Shown: positions 1 to 6,249, numbered from the stretch's first letter. The stretch is 11,074 bases of DNA from an uncultured Clostridia bacterium (GCA_947177495.1 CAMWUS010000030.1:1-11074), one strand, 5' to 3'. The notes: generated by a model from the letters alone, not told the origin. Numbers and translations are program-made.

Positions 1-519
1 ATACTGCTCTTTGTCGATTTGCTCACAAAGGCAATCGCGTTCGCGGTCCAAGTACACCAACCCGATATGTTTCTCGGAATCGTCAAATTAGACTGCGTGA
101 TGAATCCCGGTATCGCGTGGGGCGTTCTTGGTGAGAACCCGCCCGCCATGGTCGCCATCACCGTTTTAACGGGATTTATGGCGGTGGGTATCGCCGTGCT
201 GTTCTTTACATATTTTAAGCACAACACGCCCGCCCGCATGGCGCTTGCCGCAATCGAGGCGGGAGCGATCGGCAATTTTATCGACAGGGTTTATTTCGAG
301 GATGGAGTGCGCGATTTTATCGAGGTCGATTTTCTGCTACCGCACTACACCTGCAACTTTGCCGATATGTGCATCGTGCTCGGCGCAATCGCGCTCATCT
401 TTATCATCTTGTTTATCGGAAAAGAATCGGCGTTCCCGCTCACCAAAAAATGGCGGGAGGAAGCCAAGCGGGAAGAAGCGCTCCGCCACGAGAAAAAGGC
501 GAAAAAGGCAAAGAAATGA
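1..519 (+). CDS. lspA: Lipoprotein signal peptidase (signal peptidase II), 5' end missing
   Basis: This is a membrane aspartyl protease that removes signal peptides from diacylglyceryl-modified prolipoproteins. The frame is open from base 1, so the true start and most of the first membrane helix lie upstream; 172 residues are visible. A TTG at 19 could be taken for a start but falls inside the conserved first block (VDLLTK, matching the family's D-x-x-x-K region). Visible family blocks are VMNPGIAWGVL (the N-x-G-x-A-[WF]-G motif, about residue 34), AIGNFIDR with the first catalytic Asp at visible residue 95, and CNFADMCI with the second at 122. Hydrophobic segments lie near 47-71, 79-92 and 121-140. 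The C-terminus ends in an unusually long Lys/Glu/Arg-rich tail of about 30 residues, presumably cytoplasmic. It overlaps the next gene by four bases (ATGA), so the two are probably translationally coupled. Confidence 0.95.
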   Translation: MLLFVDLLTKAIAFAVQVHQPDMFLGIVKLDCVMNPGIAWGVLGENPPAMVAITVLTGFMAVGIAVLFFTYFKHNTPARMALAAIEAGAIGNFIDRVYFEDGVRDFIEVDFLLPHYTCNFADMCIVLGAIALIFIILFIGKESAFPLTKKWREEAKREEALRHEKKAKKAKK

Positions 520-1433
520 CTTCCTCGCAGTTTACCGCAGACGCGCCTTTACGCGTCGATATATTTTTGAGTGAAAGAACGGGGCTTACCCGTTCTAATA
601 TTAAAAAGCTGTGCGAAAACGGTCACGTAACCGTTGCGGGCAAACCTGCGCGGGCGGGACAAGTTCTCCGTATCGGGGAAGAGGTTTCGCTCACCGTGCC
701 CGACCCCGTTCCCATTGCGGCGAAAGCGGAGGATATTCCGCTTGATATCGTTTACGAGGACGAAGACCTTGCCGTTATCAACAAACCGCAGGGCATGACG
801 GTACACGCGGGCGCGGGCAATTACGAGGGAACGCTCGTCAACGCGCTCTTGTTTCGCCTCGACAGTTTAAGCGGGATCAACGGAGAGCTTCGCCCCGGTA
901 TCGTTCACAGAATCGATAAAGACACTTCGGGACTGCTCGTCGTTGCCAAAAACGATACGGCGCATTTGTCGCTTTCCAAGCAAATCGAAGAGAAGAGCTG
1001 TAAGCGCGAATATCTCGCACTTTTAGAAGGCGTGCTCGAAAAAGAGAAAGGACAGGTGGCAACCGACATCGGGAGAGACCCCAAAGACCGCTTGCGCATG
1101 GCGGTGGTGCCTGCGGGCACGGGACGGCGCGCCGTCACCGATTACACGGTGGAACGGCGGTTCCGCAGCCACACCCTCGTGCGCTTTTCGTTGCAGACGG
1201 GGCGTACGCACCAAATCCGCGTTCACGCCAAGCATCTCGGTCATCCCGTTGTAGGCGATATGACTTACGGCTACAAAAAACAGCGGTTTCAGTTGAGCGG
1301 TCAGCTCCTGCACGCTTACCGCCTCGAACTCACGCACCCGCGCACGGGGGAGAGAATGCAGTTCTCCGCGCCGCTTCCCGATTATTTTAAGCACGTTCTC
1401 GAAGTTTTGGAAAAGACGGAGCCGTGCGATTAA
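516..1433 (+). CDS. rluD: RluD/YlyB-family rRNA pseudouridine synthase
   Basis: This enzyme isomerises uridine to pseudouridine in 23S rRNA; RluD-family members act on helix 69, but the exact target here is inferred. The ATG at 516 overlaps the lspA stop and gives 305 residues, the normal family length. The same frame stays open upstream to 369, but those codons lie inside lspA and add no domain. Residues 11-60 form an S4 RNA-binding domain (LRVDIFLSE, then LTRSNIKKLCENGHVTVAGK). The catalytic domain starts near 75 with YEDEDLAVINKPQGMTVHAG. The catalytic motif HRIDKDTSGLLVVAKN has its Asp at 134, and LQTGRTHQIRVHAKHLGHPV (227-246) is the second signature. All key residues are present. The ribosome binding site is weak (AAAAAGG about 7 bases upstream), in keeping with coupling to lspA. 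No clear Rho-independent terminator follows. Confidence 0.95.
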   Translation: MTSSQFTADAPLRVDIFLSERTGLTRSNIKKLCENGHVTVAGKPARAGQVLRIGEEVSLTVPDPVPIAAKAEDIPLDIVYEDEDLAVINKPQGMTVHAGAGNYEGTLVNALLFRLDSLSGINGELRPGIVHRIDKDTSGLLVVAKNDTAHLSLSKQIEEKSCKREYLALLEGVLEKEKGQVATDIGRDPKDRLRMAVVPAGTGRRAVTDYTVERRFRSHTLVRFSLQTGRTHQIRVHAKHLGHPVVGDMTYGYKKQRFQLSGQLLHAYRLELTHPRTGERMQFSAPLPDYFKHVLEVLEKTEPCD

Positions 1434-1450
1434 ATTTAAAAATGTGCGTT

Positions 1451-1477
1451 TGAATTGTTGACGGTTGAAACAATTCA
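1451..1477. repeat. Perfect 9-bp inverted repeat over the -35 box (candidate operator)
   Basis: Arms TGAATTGTT (1451-1459) and AACAATTCA (1469-1477) are perfect reverse complements separated by 9 bases. The left arm enters the -35 hexamer and the right arm fills the spacer up to the extended -10. It is AT-rich with no T-run after it, so it does not look like a terminator for rluD. A dimeric repressor site is the natural reading; the regulator is unknown. Confidence 0.55.
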
Positions 1478-1486
1478 TGATATAAT
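1458..1486 (+). promoter_or_regulatory. Sigma-A promoter of the 101-residue membrane protein gene
   Basis: TTGACG (1458-1463) and TATAAT (1481-1486) are separated by exactly 17 bases, and TG at 1478-1479 makes an extended -10. This is close to consensus and predicts a start near 1493, about 28 bases before the ATG at 1521, giving a short leader that holds the AAGGAAGG ribosome binding site. Confidence 0.85.
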
Positions 1487-1520
1487 GCTTGCGTAAACCA
1501 AATAAAGGAAGGTATTTTTT

Positions 1521-1826
1521 ATGGCGAATCGTAGAAGAAGTAACGGTAGCGTTACGCGTTACGACGTAATCAAAATTTGTTGCTACATTGCATTTGTAGT
1601 CGGCGCGTTAATCGTATTCCTCAATGCAATGCTCTCGCTTTTCAAGGCGGATGCACCGGGGCTTATGCGGGTATTGTCTATCATCGAACGCATCATGTTC
1701 CTTATCGGCGTAGGTCTTGCGGCTTACGGCTTTGCGGCAAGCAAGGGTAAAAGATCGGCGTGGTTCATCATCTTTATTATCGCGCTTGTGATTTTCATCG
1801 TCGGTATCGTGCTTTGGTTCTTTTAA
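1521..1826 (+). CDS. Small three-helix membrane protein of unknown function
   Basis: A 101-residue protein that I do not recognise. The N-terminus is basic and polar (MANRRRSNGSVTRYD), followed by hydrophobic segments at about 17-40, 54-73 and 79-101; the last ends WFF at the very C-terminus with no tail. The loop between the second and third helices is basic (SKGKRS), which by the positive-inside rule puts it and the N-terminus on opposite sides unless one helix is re-entrant. No catalytic or metal-binding motif is visible; two adjacent Cys (20-21) lie in the first helix. The start is set by AAGGAAGG (1505-1512), 8 bases ahead of the ATG. It has its own strong promoter and terminator, so it is a single-gene unit, possibly controlled through the inverted repeat in its promoter. 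Confidence 0.85.
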   Translation: MANRRRSNGSVTRYDVIKICCYIAFVVGALIVFLNAMLSLFKADAPGLMRVLSIIERIMFLIGVGLAAYGFAASKGKRSAWFIIFIIALVIFIVGIVLWFF

Positions 1827-1847
1827 TCGGTAAAACCATTTCGCTTG

Positions 1848-1881
1848 TTCGGGGTATTGCTTGCAATGCCCCGAATTTTTT
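1848..1881 (+). terminator. Rho-independent terminator after the small membrane protein gene
   Basis: TTCGGGG (1848-1854) pairs with CCCCGAA (1869-1875). The stem continues inward through a T-G wobble and ATTGC/GCAAT, leaving a tiny loop around 1860-1863. A run of six T follows (1876-1881). Confidence 0.9.
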
Positions 1882-1932
1882 ATATTTTTAAGAGAAGCCC
1901 TCGAAAATTCACCGAAAGTTTATATGAAATCC

Positions 1933-1961
1933 GTGCAAATTTTCTTAAAACATGATATAAT
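1933..1961 (+). promoter_or_regulatory. Candidate extended -10 promoter for the radC operon
   Basis: TATAAT at 1956-1961 with TG at 1953-1954 forms an extended -10. The -35 at a 17-base spacing (GTGCAA, 1933-1938) is poor, as tolerated with an extended -10. The predicted start near 1968 leaves only about 8 bases before the ATG at 1976, which either means near-leaderless translation or favours the ATG at 1997. Confidence 0.65.
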
Positions 1962-1975
1962 GAAGCCGAGAAACG

Positions 1976-2707
1976 ATGAAATCAGACAAGAAAAGTATGC
2001 ACAAGGGGCACAGACAGCGAATATCGCAACGCTTGGAGAGCAGCGGAAAAGACTTGCAGGACCATGAGCTTTTGGAAATTCTGCTCTTCAATGCTATCCC
2101 GCGCAAAAATACAAACGGCATCGCACATTCGCTCATCGAGGCGTTCGGCTCTCTTTACGGTGTGTTCCACGCAACGCCCGACCAGCTTAGGAGCGTAAAA
2201 GGCGTGGGACCCGAAGTCGCGGCGTATCTGCGCTGTATCGGGCTGATTATGCCCCGTGCCGAAAAGCCCAAAACCGATCCTATCAAATTCAATTTGCAGT
2301 CTTTTTCGGAGCACGTTTCGCAAAGCTTTGCTGCGCTCGATCAGGAAGTCATCGAAATATTCTGTTTGGACGCAAGCGAGCGGGTGAAGAGCAGCAGGCG
2401 TTTTACTTCCGACAGCGCGAATAAGGTACAGGTGCGCTCGGAAGAAATCAACCGTTATATCATTACCGTTTCGCCCGCCGGTATCGTGGCGGCGCATAAC
2501 CACCCCGAAGGGATTTGCCGCCCGTCGGTGGAAGACGACCGTTTTACCGCGCAGCTCATGATGACGTGTTCCATGAACAACGTAAAATTCTACGATCATT
2601 TGATTACGGGGAAAGACGGCGTATACAGCTATTTCCGTGCGGGTAAGATGGAAGATATCCGCAAAAAATTCAACGTCGATAAACTGTTAGGAGGTGTGGG
2701 GAATTGA
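1976..2707 (+). CDS. radC: RadC-family (UPF0758) JAB/MPN-domain protein
   Basis: RadC proteins combine a helix-hairpin-helix DNA-binding region with a JAMM metalloprotease-like domain; despite the name a role in DNA repair is not established. The 243 residues show the N-terminal MHKGHRQRISQRL block, a DHELLEILLFNAIPRKNTN helix region (29-47), the hairpin VKGVGPEVAAYL (74-85), and the JAMM core HNHPEGICRPSVEDD (174-188), with His174, His176, Ser184 and Asp187 as zinc-site residues, followed by FYDHLI. The block before the core is divergent (RFTSDSANKVQVRSEE in place of the usual GTLN...VHPRE). The start is uncertain: ATG 1976 has no good ribosome binding site, and ATG 1997 (residue 8), preceded by AAGAAAAG, begins exactly at the conserved block. 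First gene of the apparent operon; its stop overlaps the kinase start (TTGA). Confidence 0.88.
   Translation: MKSDKKSMHKGHRQRISQRLESSGKDLQDHELLEILLFNAIPRKNTNGIAHSLIEAFGSLYGVFHATPDQLRSVKGVGPEVAAYLRCIGLIMPRAEKPKTDPIKFNLQSFSEHVSQSFAALDQEVIEIFCLDASERVKSSRRFTSDSANKVQVRSEEINRYIITVSPAGIVAAHNHPEGICRPSVEDDRFTAQLMMTCSMNNVKFYDHLITGKDGVYSYFRAGKMEDIRKKFNVDKLLGGVGN
2689..2696 (+). promoter_or_regulatory. Strong ribosome binding site that fixes the TTG start of the kinase
   Basis: AGGAGGTG lies inside the last codons of radC, with 7 bases between it and TTG at 2704. No ATG or GTG in the kinase frame is near it, so TTG is the best start. The TTGA overlap ties kinase translation to termination of radC. Confidence 0.85.
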
Positions 2708-3924
2708 GCGATAAGCAAGAGTTTACTTTGCCCCGCATTTTCCGTTTCGGGAAAGTAATCATTTTTTGTTTGCTCCTGTTCGTGGAAATTATAACTTTGG
2801 TTACGAACTGGACTTCGCGCGACACGCCTTGGGGCATTTATTCGTGGTATGTAGCACTGCCCGTCGTGATGGTGCTCACGTTGGAAAACGCATTAAAGAT
2901 TTGGGTGGCAAAATCGTTTACCGCAAAAATCCCCTGTTACGTGGTGGACTCCGTATTGCTGATTTTGCTCACCGTGTTTACGGACGGTCAGCTTACTTCC
3001 ACGCTGTACATCGTCATTTTATCGGAATTCTATCTCAACGCCAAAAGTATGCCCATGAACATCGCAATGGGCGTTGCGAGCGCGGGACTGTTCCTTGCGG
3101 CGTTCGCCGTAACCAACGCACTGCTCGGGGAAACGGTAAACATCGGCAACATCATCTCCAAGGGTATCAACGACCTTATCTTGATGGCGTTCCATTTCCT
3201 GATTTTCAACTTCACCGTGCAGATCTATTTGAAGAACAGGGAAGTTGTGAAAGCGCTCGACGAGGTAAACGAGAGCAACATTAAACTTAAAGAGGCGTAC
3301 AACGAGTTGCAGGAAATTACCGCACTCGAAGAGCGGCAACGCATTGCGAAGGACATTCACGACACGGCGGGGCATTCCATTACCACGGTCATCATGCAGA
3401 CGGAAGCGGCAAAGGTCATGTTCGAGTCCGACCCCGCAGAGGCGAAGCGGCGCATCACTGCGGCGAACTTGCAGGCGAAAAACGCTTTGGAAGAGCTTCG
3501 CGAGAGCGTGCATTTGCTTTCGGGCAATCTCGAAACAATCTCCGTGCGAGATATGCTTTTGAGTGTTATTCACGATTCGACGGACGGCACCGACATTACC
3601 GTGCGTTACGAAATCGAAGACGTATCGCTTTGCGAGGCGAAACGGCGGTTTTTCACCAACGCACTTAAAGAGGGCATTTCCAACGGCTTACGGCACGGCG
3701 GGGCAACGGCGTTTTGGTTCGAATTGCGCCAACAGGGCAGAAAGGTCAACTTTTTGCTTTCCGATAACGGCACGGGGTTTGATAAGAAAAACTTCCGCGA
3801 GGGCTTCGGGCTTGCGGGAATGCGCAAACGCGCCGAGCTCATGGGCGGGAAAGTGAAGTTTGAGGGTGAAGCGGACGAAGGGTTCGAAGTGCACATTACG
3901 CTTCCTGCGGACGTGGCGAAGTAA
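2704..3924 (+). CDS. NarL-type membrane sensor histidine kinase
   Basis: A 406-residue sensor kinase of the HisKA_3 class (NarX/DesK/LiaS type) that should phosphorylate the response regulator encoded next. Residues 15-175 are hydrophobic with about five or six membrane helices (roughly 16-35, 47-62, 78-93, 99-112, 120-140, 155-175) and little outside sequence, so the signal is probably sensed in or near the membrane. A coiled-coil linker covers about 176-210. The H-box EERQRIAKDIHDTAGHSITT carries the phospho-acceptor His219. The ATPase domain has the N-box EGISNGLRHGG (Asn327), the G1 box DNGTGFD (354-360) and the G2 box GFGLAGMRKRAELMGG (367-382), all intact. The ligand is unknown; DesK-like lipid sensing or LiaS-like envelope stress are possibilities only. 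The start is TTG at 2704. Confidence 0.93.
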   Translation: MSDKQEFTLPRIFRFGKVIIFCLLLFVEIITLVTNWTSRDTPWGIYSWYVALPVVMVLTLENALKIWVAKSFTAKIPCYVVDSVLLILLTVFTDGQLTSTLYIVILSEFYLNAKSMPMNIAMGVASAGLFLAAFAVTNALLGETVNIGNIISKGINDLILMAFHFLIFNFTVQIYLKNREVVKALDEVNESNIKLKEAYNELQEITALEERQRIAKDIHDTAGHSITTVIMQTEAAKVMFESDPAEAKRRITAANLQAKNALEELRESVHLLSGNLETISVRDMLLSVIHDSTDGTDITVRYEIEDVSLCEAKRRFFTNALKEGISNGLRHGGATAFWFELRQQGRKVNFLLSDNGTGFDKKNFREGFGLAGMRKRAELMGGKVKFEGEADEGFEVHITLPADVAK

Positions 3925-3951
3925 GATAAACGCAAAAGGAGAACGGGGGAT

Positions 3952-4596
3952 ATGAAAATTAAGGTATTGCTTGCAGACGACCAATCGATTTTGGCGGACG
4001 GCATTGCGGGGTTGCTCTCTTCCAGCGGGGAAATCGAGGTTGTGGGAATTGCTCAGGACGGGTTTTCTGCACTCGAATTGGTGGAATCCACTCGCCCCGA
4101 CGTGGTGCTGATGGACATTCGTATGCCCAACATGAACGGCGTAATTGCCACGCAGGAGATAAAGCGCCGCCACCCCGATACCAAGGTGGTCATTCTCACC
4201 ACGTTCGACGACAGCGATTACATTTTAAACGCGATCAACAATGGCGCGAGCGGGTATCTGTTGAAAGACACTTCCTCCGCGGCGCTCATCGACGCGGTGA
4301 AGAACGCCTATGCGGGCGACACGATTTTGCCCGCGAAAATCGCAAAGCGCATTGCCGACGCGGCGCGCCTTGTGAGCAACGACCGCGAAATCAAGCTGAA
4401 AAAGGCGTTTGGGTTCTCCGACCGCGAAACGGAAATCGCGCTCATGATTTACGAGGGCTTTACCAACAAGCAGGTTGCGACGGCGCTCAAACTGACCGAC
4501 GGCACGGCGCGCAACTATATTTCCACCATTTACGAAAAGCTGGGCTGTTCGGGGCGCGCGCAGGCGGCGGAGAAAATGAAAGCCGTGCTTCACTGA
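3952..4596 (+). CDS. LuxR/NarL-family response regulator
   Basis: Cognate partner of the kinase upstream: a 214-residue DNA-binding regulator. The receiver domain (about 1-120) has the acidic pocket Asp9-Asp10, the phospho-acceptor Asp55 in VVLMDIRMPN, the Thr83-Thr84 switch and Lys105 in GYLLKD. The C-terminal GerE/LuxR helix-turn-helix spans about 154-210 (FSDRETEIALMIYEGFTNKQ, then the recognition helix near DGTARNYISTIYEKLG); the usual V[KR]xH of the recognition helix reads ARNYI here. The start ATG is preceded by AAAGGAGA (3935-3942) at a 9-base spacing. There are 27 bases between the kinase stop and this start and only nine between its stop and the next gene, so it belongs to the same transcript. 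The target promoters cannot be deduced from the window. Confidence 0.95.
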   Translation: MKIKVLLADDQSILADGIAGLLSSSGEIEVVGIAQDGFSALELVESTRPDVVLMDIRMPNMNGVIATQEIKRRHPDTKVVILTTFDDSDYILNAINNGASGYLLKDTSSAALIDAVKNAYAGDTILPAKIAKRIADAARLVSNDREIKLKKAFGFSDRETEIALMIYEGFTNKQVATALKLTDGTARNYISTIYEKLGCSGRAQAAEKMKAVLH

Positions 4597-4605
4597 GGAG
4601 TTAGT

Positions 4606-5919
4606 ATGTGGTTCGACGAAGGGATATTTTATCAAATTTACCCGCTTGGTTTTTGTGGAGCCGAGCGGGTAAACGATTTTGGCGGGACTTCCCACCGTTT
4701 GGGCAAGATAGAAGCGGAAATTCCTCGCTTAAAGGAACTCGGCATAACCGCCGTGATTTTCAATCCGCTATTCGAGAGCGAACGGCACGGGTACGACACC
4801 ATTGACTTTTTCCGCGTAGACAGGCGGCTTGGCACCAACGAGGAGTTTAAGGCGTTAGTTGGCAAATTCCACGAGGCGGGCATTCGCGTTGTGCTCGACG
4901 GCGTGTTCCACCACACGGGGCGGGAGTTTATGCCCTTTAAAGAGGTGCGCGAGAAGCGCGAGGGCACGGACTACCGTTTTTGGTTTCAGATAAACTTTGC
5001 GGGCAACTCGCCTTACAACGACGGATTTGCCTACGATAATTGGGAAGGTCACGCCGAGCTTGTAAAACTGCGGCTAGAAAACTGCGACTTGCAACGCTAC
5101 TTGATGGACGCCGTGCGTTTTTGGATAGACGAATTCGGAATAGACGGCTTGCGGCTTGACGTGTGCTATTCGCTTCCGCCTTGGTTTATGGAAATGCTCC
5201 GCGCCACCGTCCGTGAAAAGCGGGAAGATTTCTTTTTGGTGGGGGAAGTCATTCACTGCGGCAACTTCGCGCAGAATATTTGCCCCGAGCGGCTCGACTC
5301 CATTACCAACTACGAATGCTTTAAGGGCATGGTTTCTGCGTTCAATTCGAGCAACCTGTTCGAAATCGAGCACTCGCTCACCCGCTTGTTCTCGTCGCAG
5401 CCCTGGGCGCTGTACACGGGCAAGCACATGTTGAACTTTTTGGATAATCACGACGTATTGCGGGTTTGCACCGCGCTCAAAGACGGGCGAAACTTGCTCC
5501 CGCTGTATACGTTGCTGTTCACCATTCCGGGAATCCCCTGCGTATACTACGGCTCGGAGTTCGGTGCGGAAGGGGACAAGTCGGATAACGACTACCGCTT
5601 GCGCCCGTGCATCGACGAAGTAGATAAAACCGCGCACCCCGAAATTGCGGCGCATATCCGCGCGCTTGCGGGCATTCGCAAAAATAGCCGCGCACTTTGC
5701 TATGGGAGCTATGCAAAGGTTGCGCTTGCAAATACGAATTGCGCATTCGAACGTCAAATCGACGGGGAAAGGGTAATCGCCGCGTTTAATATCGCGGACG
5801 CGCCTTGCGAGTTGCATTTGGGCGGCGGCACGGTGTGCGACTTGATTACGGGCGAAGAGCTCCCGCTCGATAACGTTTCCATGCAACCTCATTCCTCGAG
5901 AATATTGATTTGCCGATAA
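4606..5919 (+). CDS. Cytoplasmic GH13 alpha-amylase-family glycoside hydrolase
   Basis: A 437-residue alpha-glucan-active enzyme, probably a maltodextrin or cyclomaltodextrin hydrolase that degrades imported oligosaccharides. There is no signal peptide and no N-terminal CBM34-type domain; the barrel starts at once (WFDEGIFYQIYPLGFCG). The four GH13 regions are intact: DGVFHHTG (98-105), GLRLDV (181-186) with nucleophile Asp185 and Arg183, GEVI (213-216) with acid/base Glu214, and FLDNHD (278-283). A short beta-domain follows at about 370-437 (ERVIAAFNIADAPCELHLGG). Substrate specificity is inferred and cannot be fixed from motifs. GAGGAG (4595-4600) overlaps the response-regulator stop and sits 5 bases before the ATG. 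Its place at the end of the two-component operon suggests that the regulator's signal and alpha-glucan use are linked, but this is context only. Confidence 0.93.
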   Translation: MWFDEGIFYQIYPLGFCGAERVNDFGGTSHRLGKIEAEIPRLKELGITAVIFNPLFESERHGYDTIDFFRVDRRLGTNEEFKALVGKFHEAGIRVVLDGVFHHTGREFMPFKEVREKREGTDYRFWFQINFAGNSPYNDGFAYDNWEGHAELVKLRLENCDLQRYLMDAVRFWIDEFGIDGLRLDVCYSLPPWFMEMLRATVREKREDFFLVGEVIHCGNFAQNICPERLDSITNYECFKGMVSAFNSSNLFEIEHSLTRLFSSQPWALYTGKHMLNFLDNHDVLRVCTALKDGRNLLPLYTLLFTIPGIPCVYYGSEFGAEGDKSDNDYRLRPCIDEVDKTAHPEIAAHIRALAGIRKNSRALCYGSYAKVALANTNCAFERQIDGERVIAAFNIADAPCELHLGGGTVCDLITGEELPLDNVSMQPHSSRILICR

Positions 5920-5924
5920 AACAA

Positions 5925-5955
5925 AAAACCGTGCCAAGCACGGTTTTCTTATTTT
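5925..5955. terminator. Terminator of the radC-to-GH13 operon, active on either strand
   Basis: AAAACCGTGC (5925-5934) and GCACGGTTTT (5938-5947) form a perfect 10-bp stem with a 3-base loop (CAA). TTTTCTTATTTT follows on the plus strand. On the minus strand the stem is followed by TTTTTTGTTTT, an even better T-run, so the hairpin can also stop minus-strand transcripts passing tRNA-Val. Confidence 0.93.
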
Positions 5956-6046
5956 GGTGGACAGGGCTACTGCGCGGCAAGCCGCTTGTGCCATTGCTGC
6001 GCAATGGGGCGAACCGAAAGATTTTCGCCGTTATTCCCCACCAAAA
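5952..6046. repeat. 95-bp cloverleaf-like palindromic element of unknown nature
   Basis: The ends TTTTGGTGG (5952-5960) and CCACCAAAA (6038-6046) are perfect complements and could close the element. Inside are three successive hairpins: GCGGC/GCCGC (5974-5985), CCATTGC/GCAATGG with a 3-base loop (5991-6007), and GGCGAA/TTCGCC (6008-6029). No protein-coding signal is credible. It resembles a dispersed intergenic palindromic repeat or a structured RNA. The left edge also copies the tRNA-Val 3' end. I do not recognise a named family. Confidence 0.6.
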
Positions 6047-6082
6047 AAGGGAAGGCACAAGCCTTCCCTTTTTTGGTGGGGA
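6035..6082. repeat. Perfect 22-bp inverted repeat including the tRNA-Val 3' end; terminator hairpin
   Basis: Arms 6035-6056 and 6061-6082 are perfect reverse complements with the loop ACAA. The core GGGAAGGC/GCCTTCCC (6049-6056, 6061-6068) followed by six T on either strand (6043-6048 read on minus; 6069-6074 on plus) is a Rho-independent terminator for tRNA-Val. The outer part is unusual: it mirrors the encoded CCA, the discriminator and the first five bases of the 3' acceptor strand of the tRNA. Confidence 0.9.
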
Positions 6083-6150
6083 CAACAGGGCTCGAACCTG
6101 TGACCTCACGCATGTGAAGCGTGCGCTCTAACCAACTGAGCTATGCCCCC
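6074..6150 (-). tRNA. tRNA-Val (anticodon CAC)
   Basis: Read on the minus strand the 77 bases fold as a full cloverleaf: acceptor GGGGGCA/TGTCCCC with one G-T pair, D arm GCTC/GAGC, anticodon stem CACGC/GCGTG, loop TTCACAT giving anticodon CAC, T arm ACAGG-TTCGAGC-CCTGT, discriminator A and an encoded CCA. It reads GUG only, so it is the accessory valine isoacceptor. Confidence 0.96.
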
Positions 6151-6166
6151 GAAAAATTGTATTTAT

Positions 6167-6195
6167 ATTCTAAACCTTATTAAACTATTTGTCAA
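6167..6195 (-). promoter_or_regulatory. Promoter of tRNA-Val
   Basis: On the minus strand TTGACA (6190-6195) and TAGAAT (6167-6172) are separated by 17 bases. The predicted start is near 6160, about 10 bases before the mature 5' end at 6150. The stretch behind the -35 (6196-6249), shared with the divergent tRNA-Ala promoter, is rich in A and T tracts and holds no gene. Confidence 0.88.
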
Positions 6196-6249
6196 CCTTT
6201 TTTCCCGTTTTCCGCAAATAAAAATTTTAAAAAAATCCCGTAAAAACGC

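Noticed and set aside
369..515. Upstream extension of the rluD frame
   Set aside because: The frame is open but is inside lspA; the ATG at 516 overlaps the lspA stop, matches the family length and begins just before the S4 domain.
1982..2599. Minus-strand frame of 205 codons opposite radC
   Set aside because: Antisense to a gene with intact JAMM and helix-hairpin-helix motifs; no supporting signals of its own.
5910..6131. Plus-strand frame of 73 codons ending in a RARTCDLTHVKRAL-like peptide
   Set aside because: This is the well-known spurious translation of a tRNA gene read on the wrong strand; it also runs through the terminator and the palindromic element.
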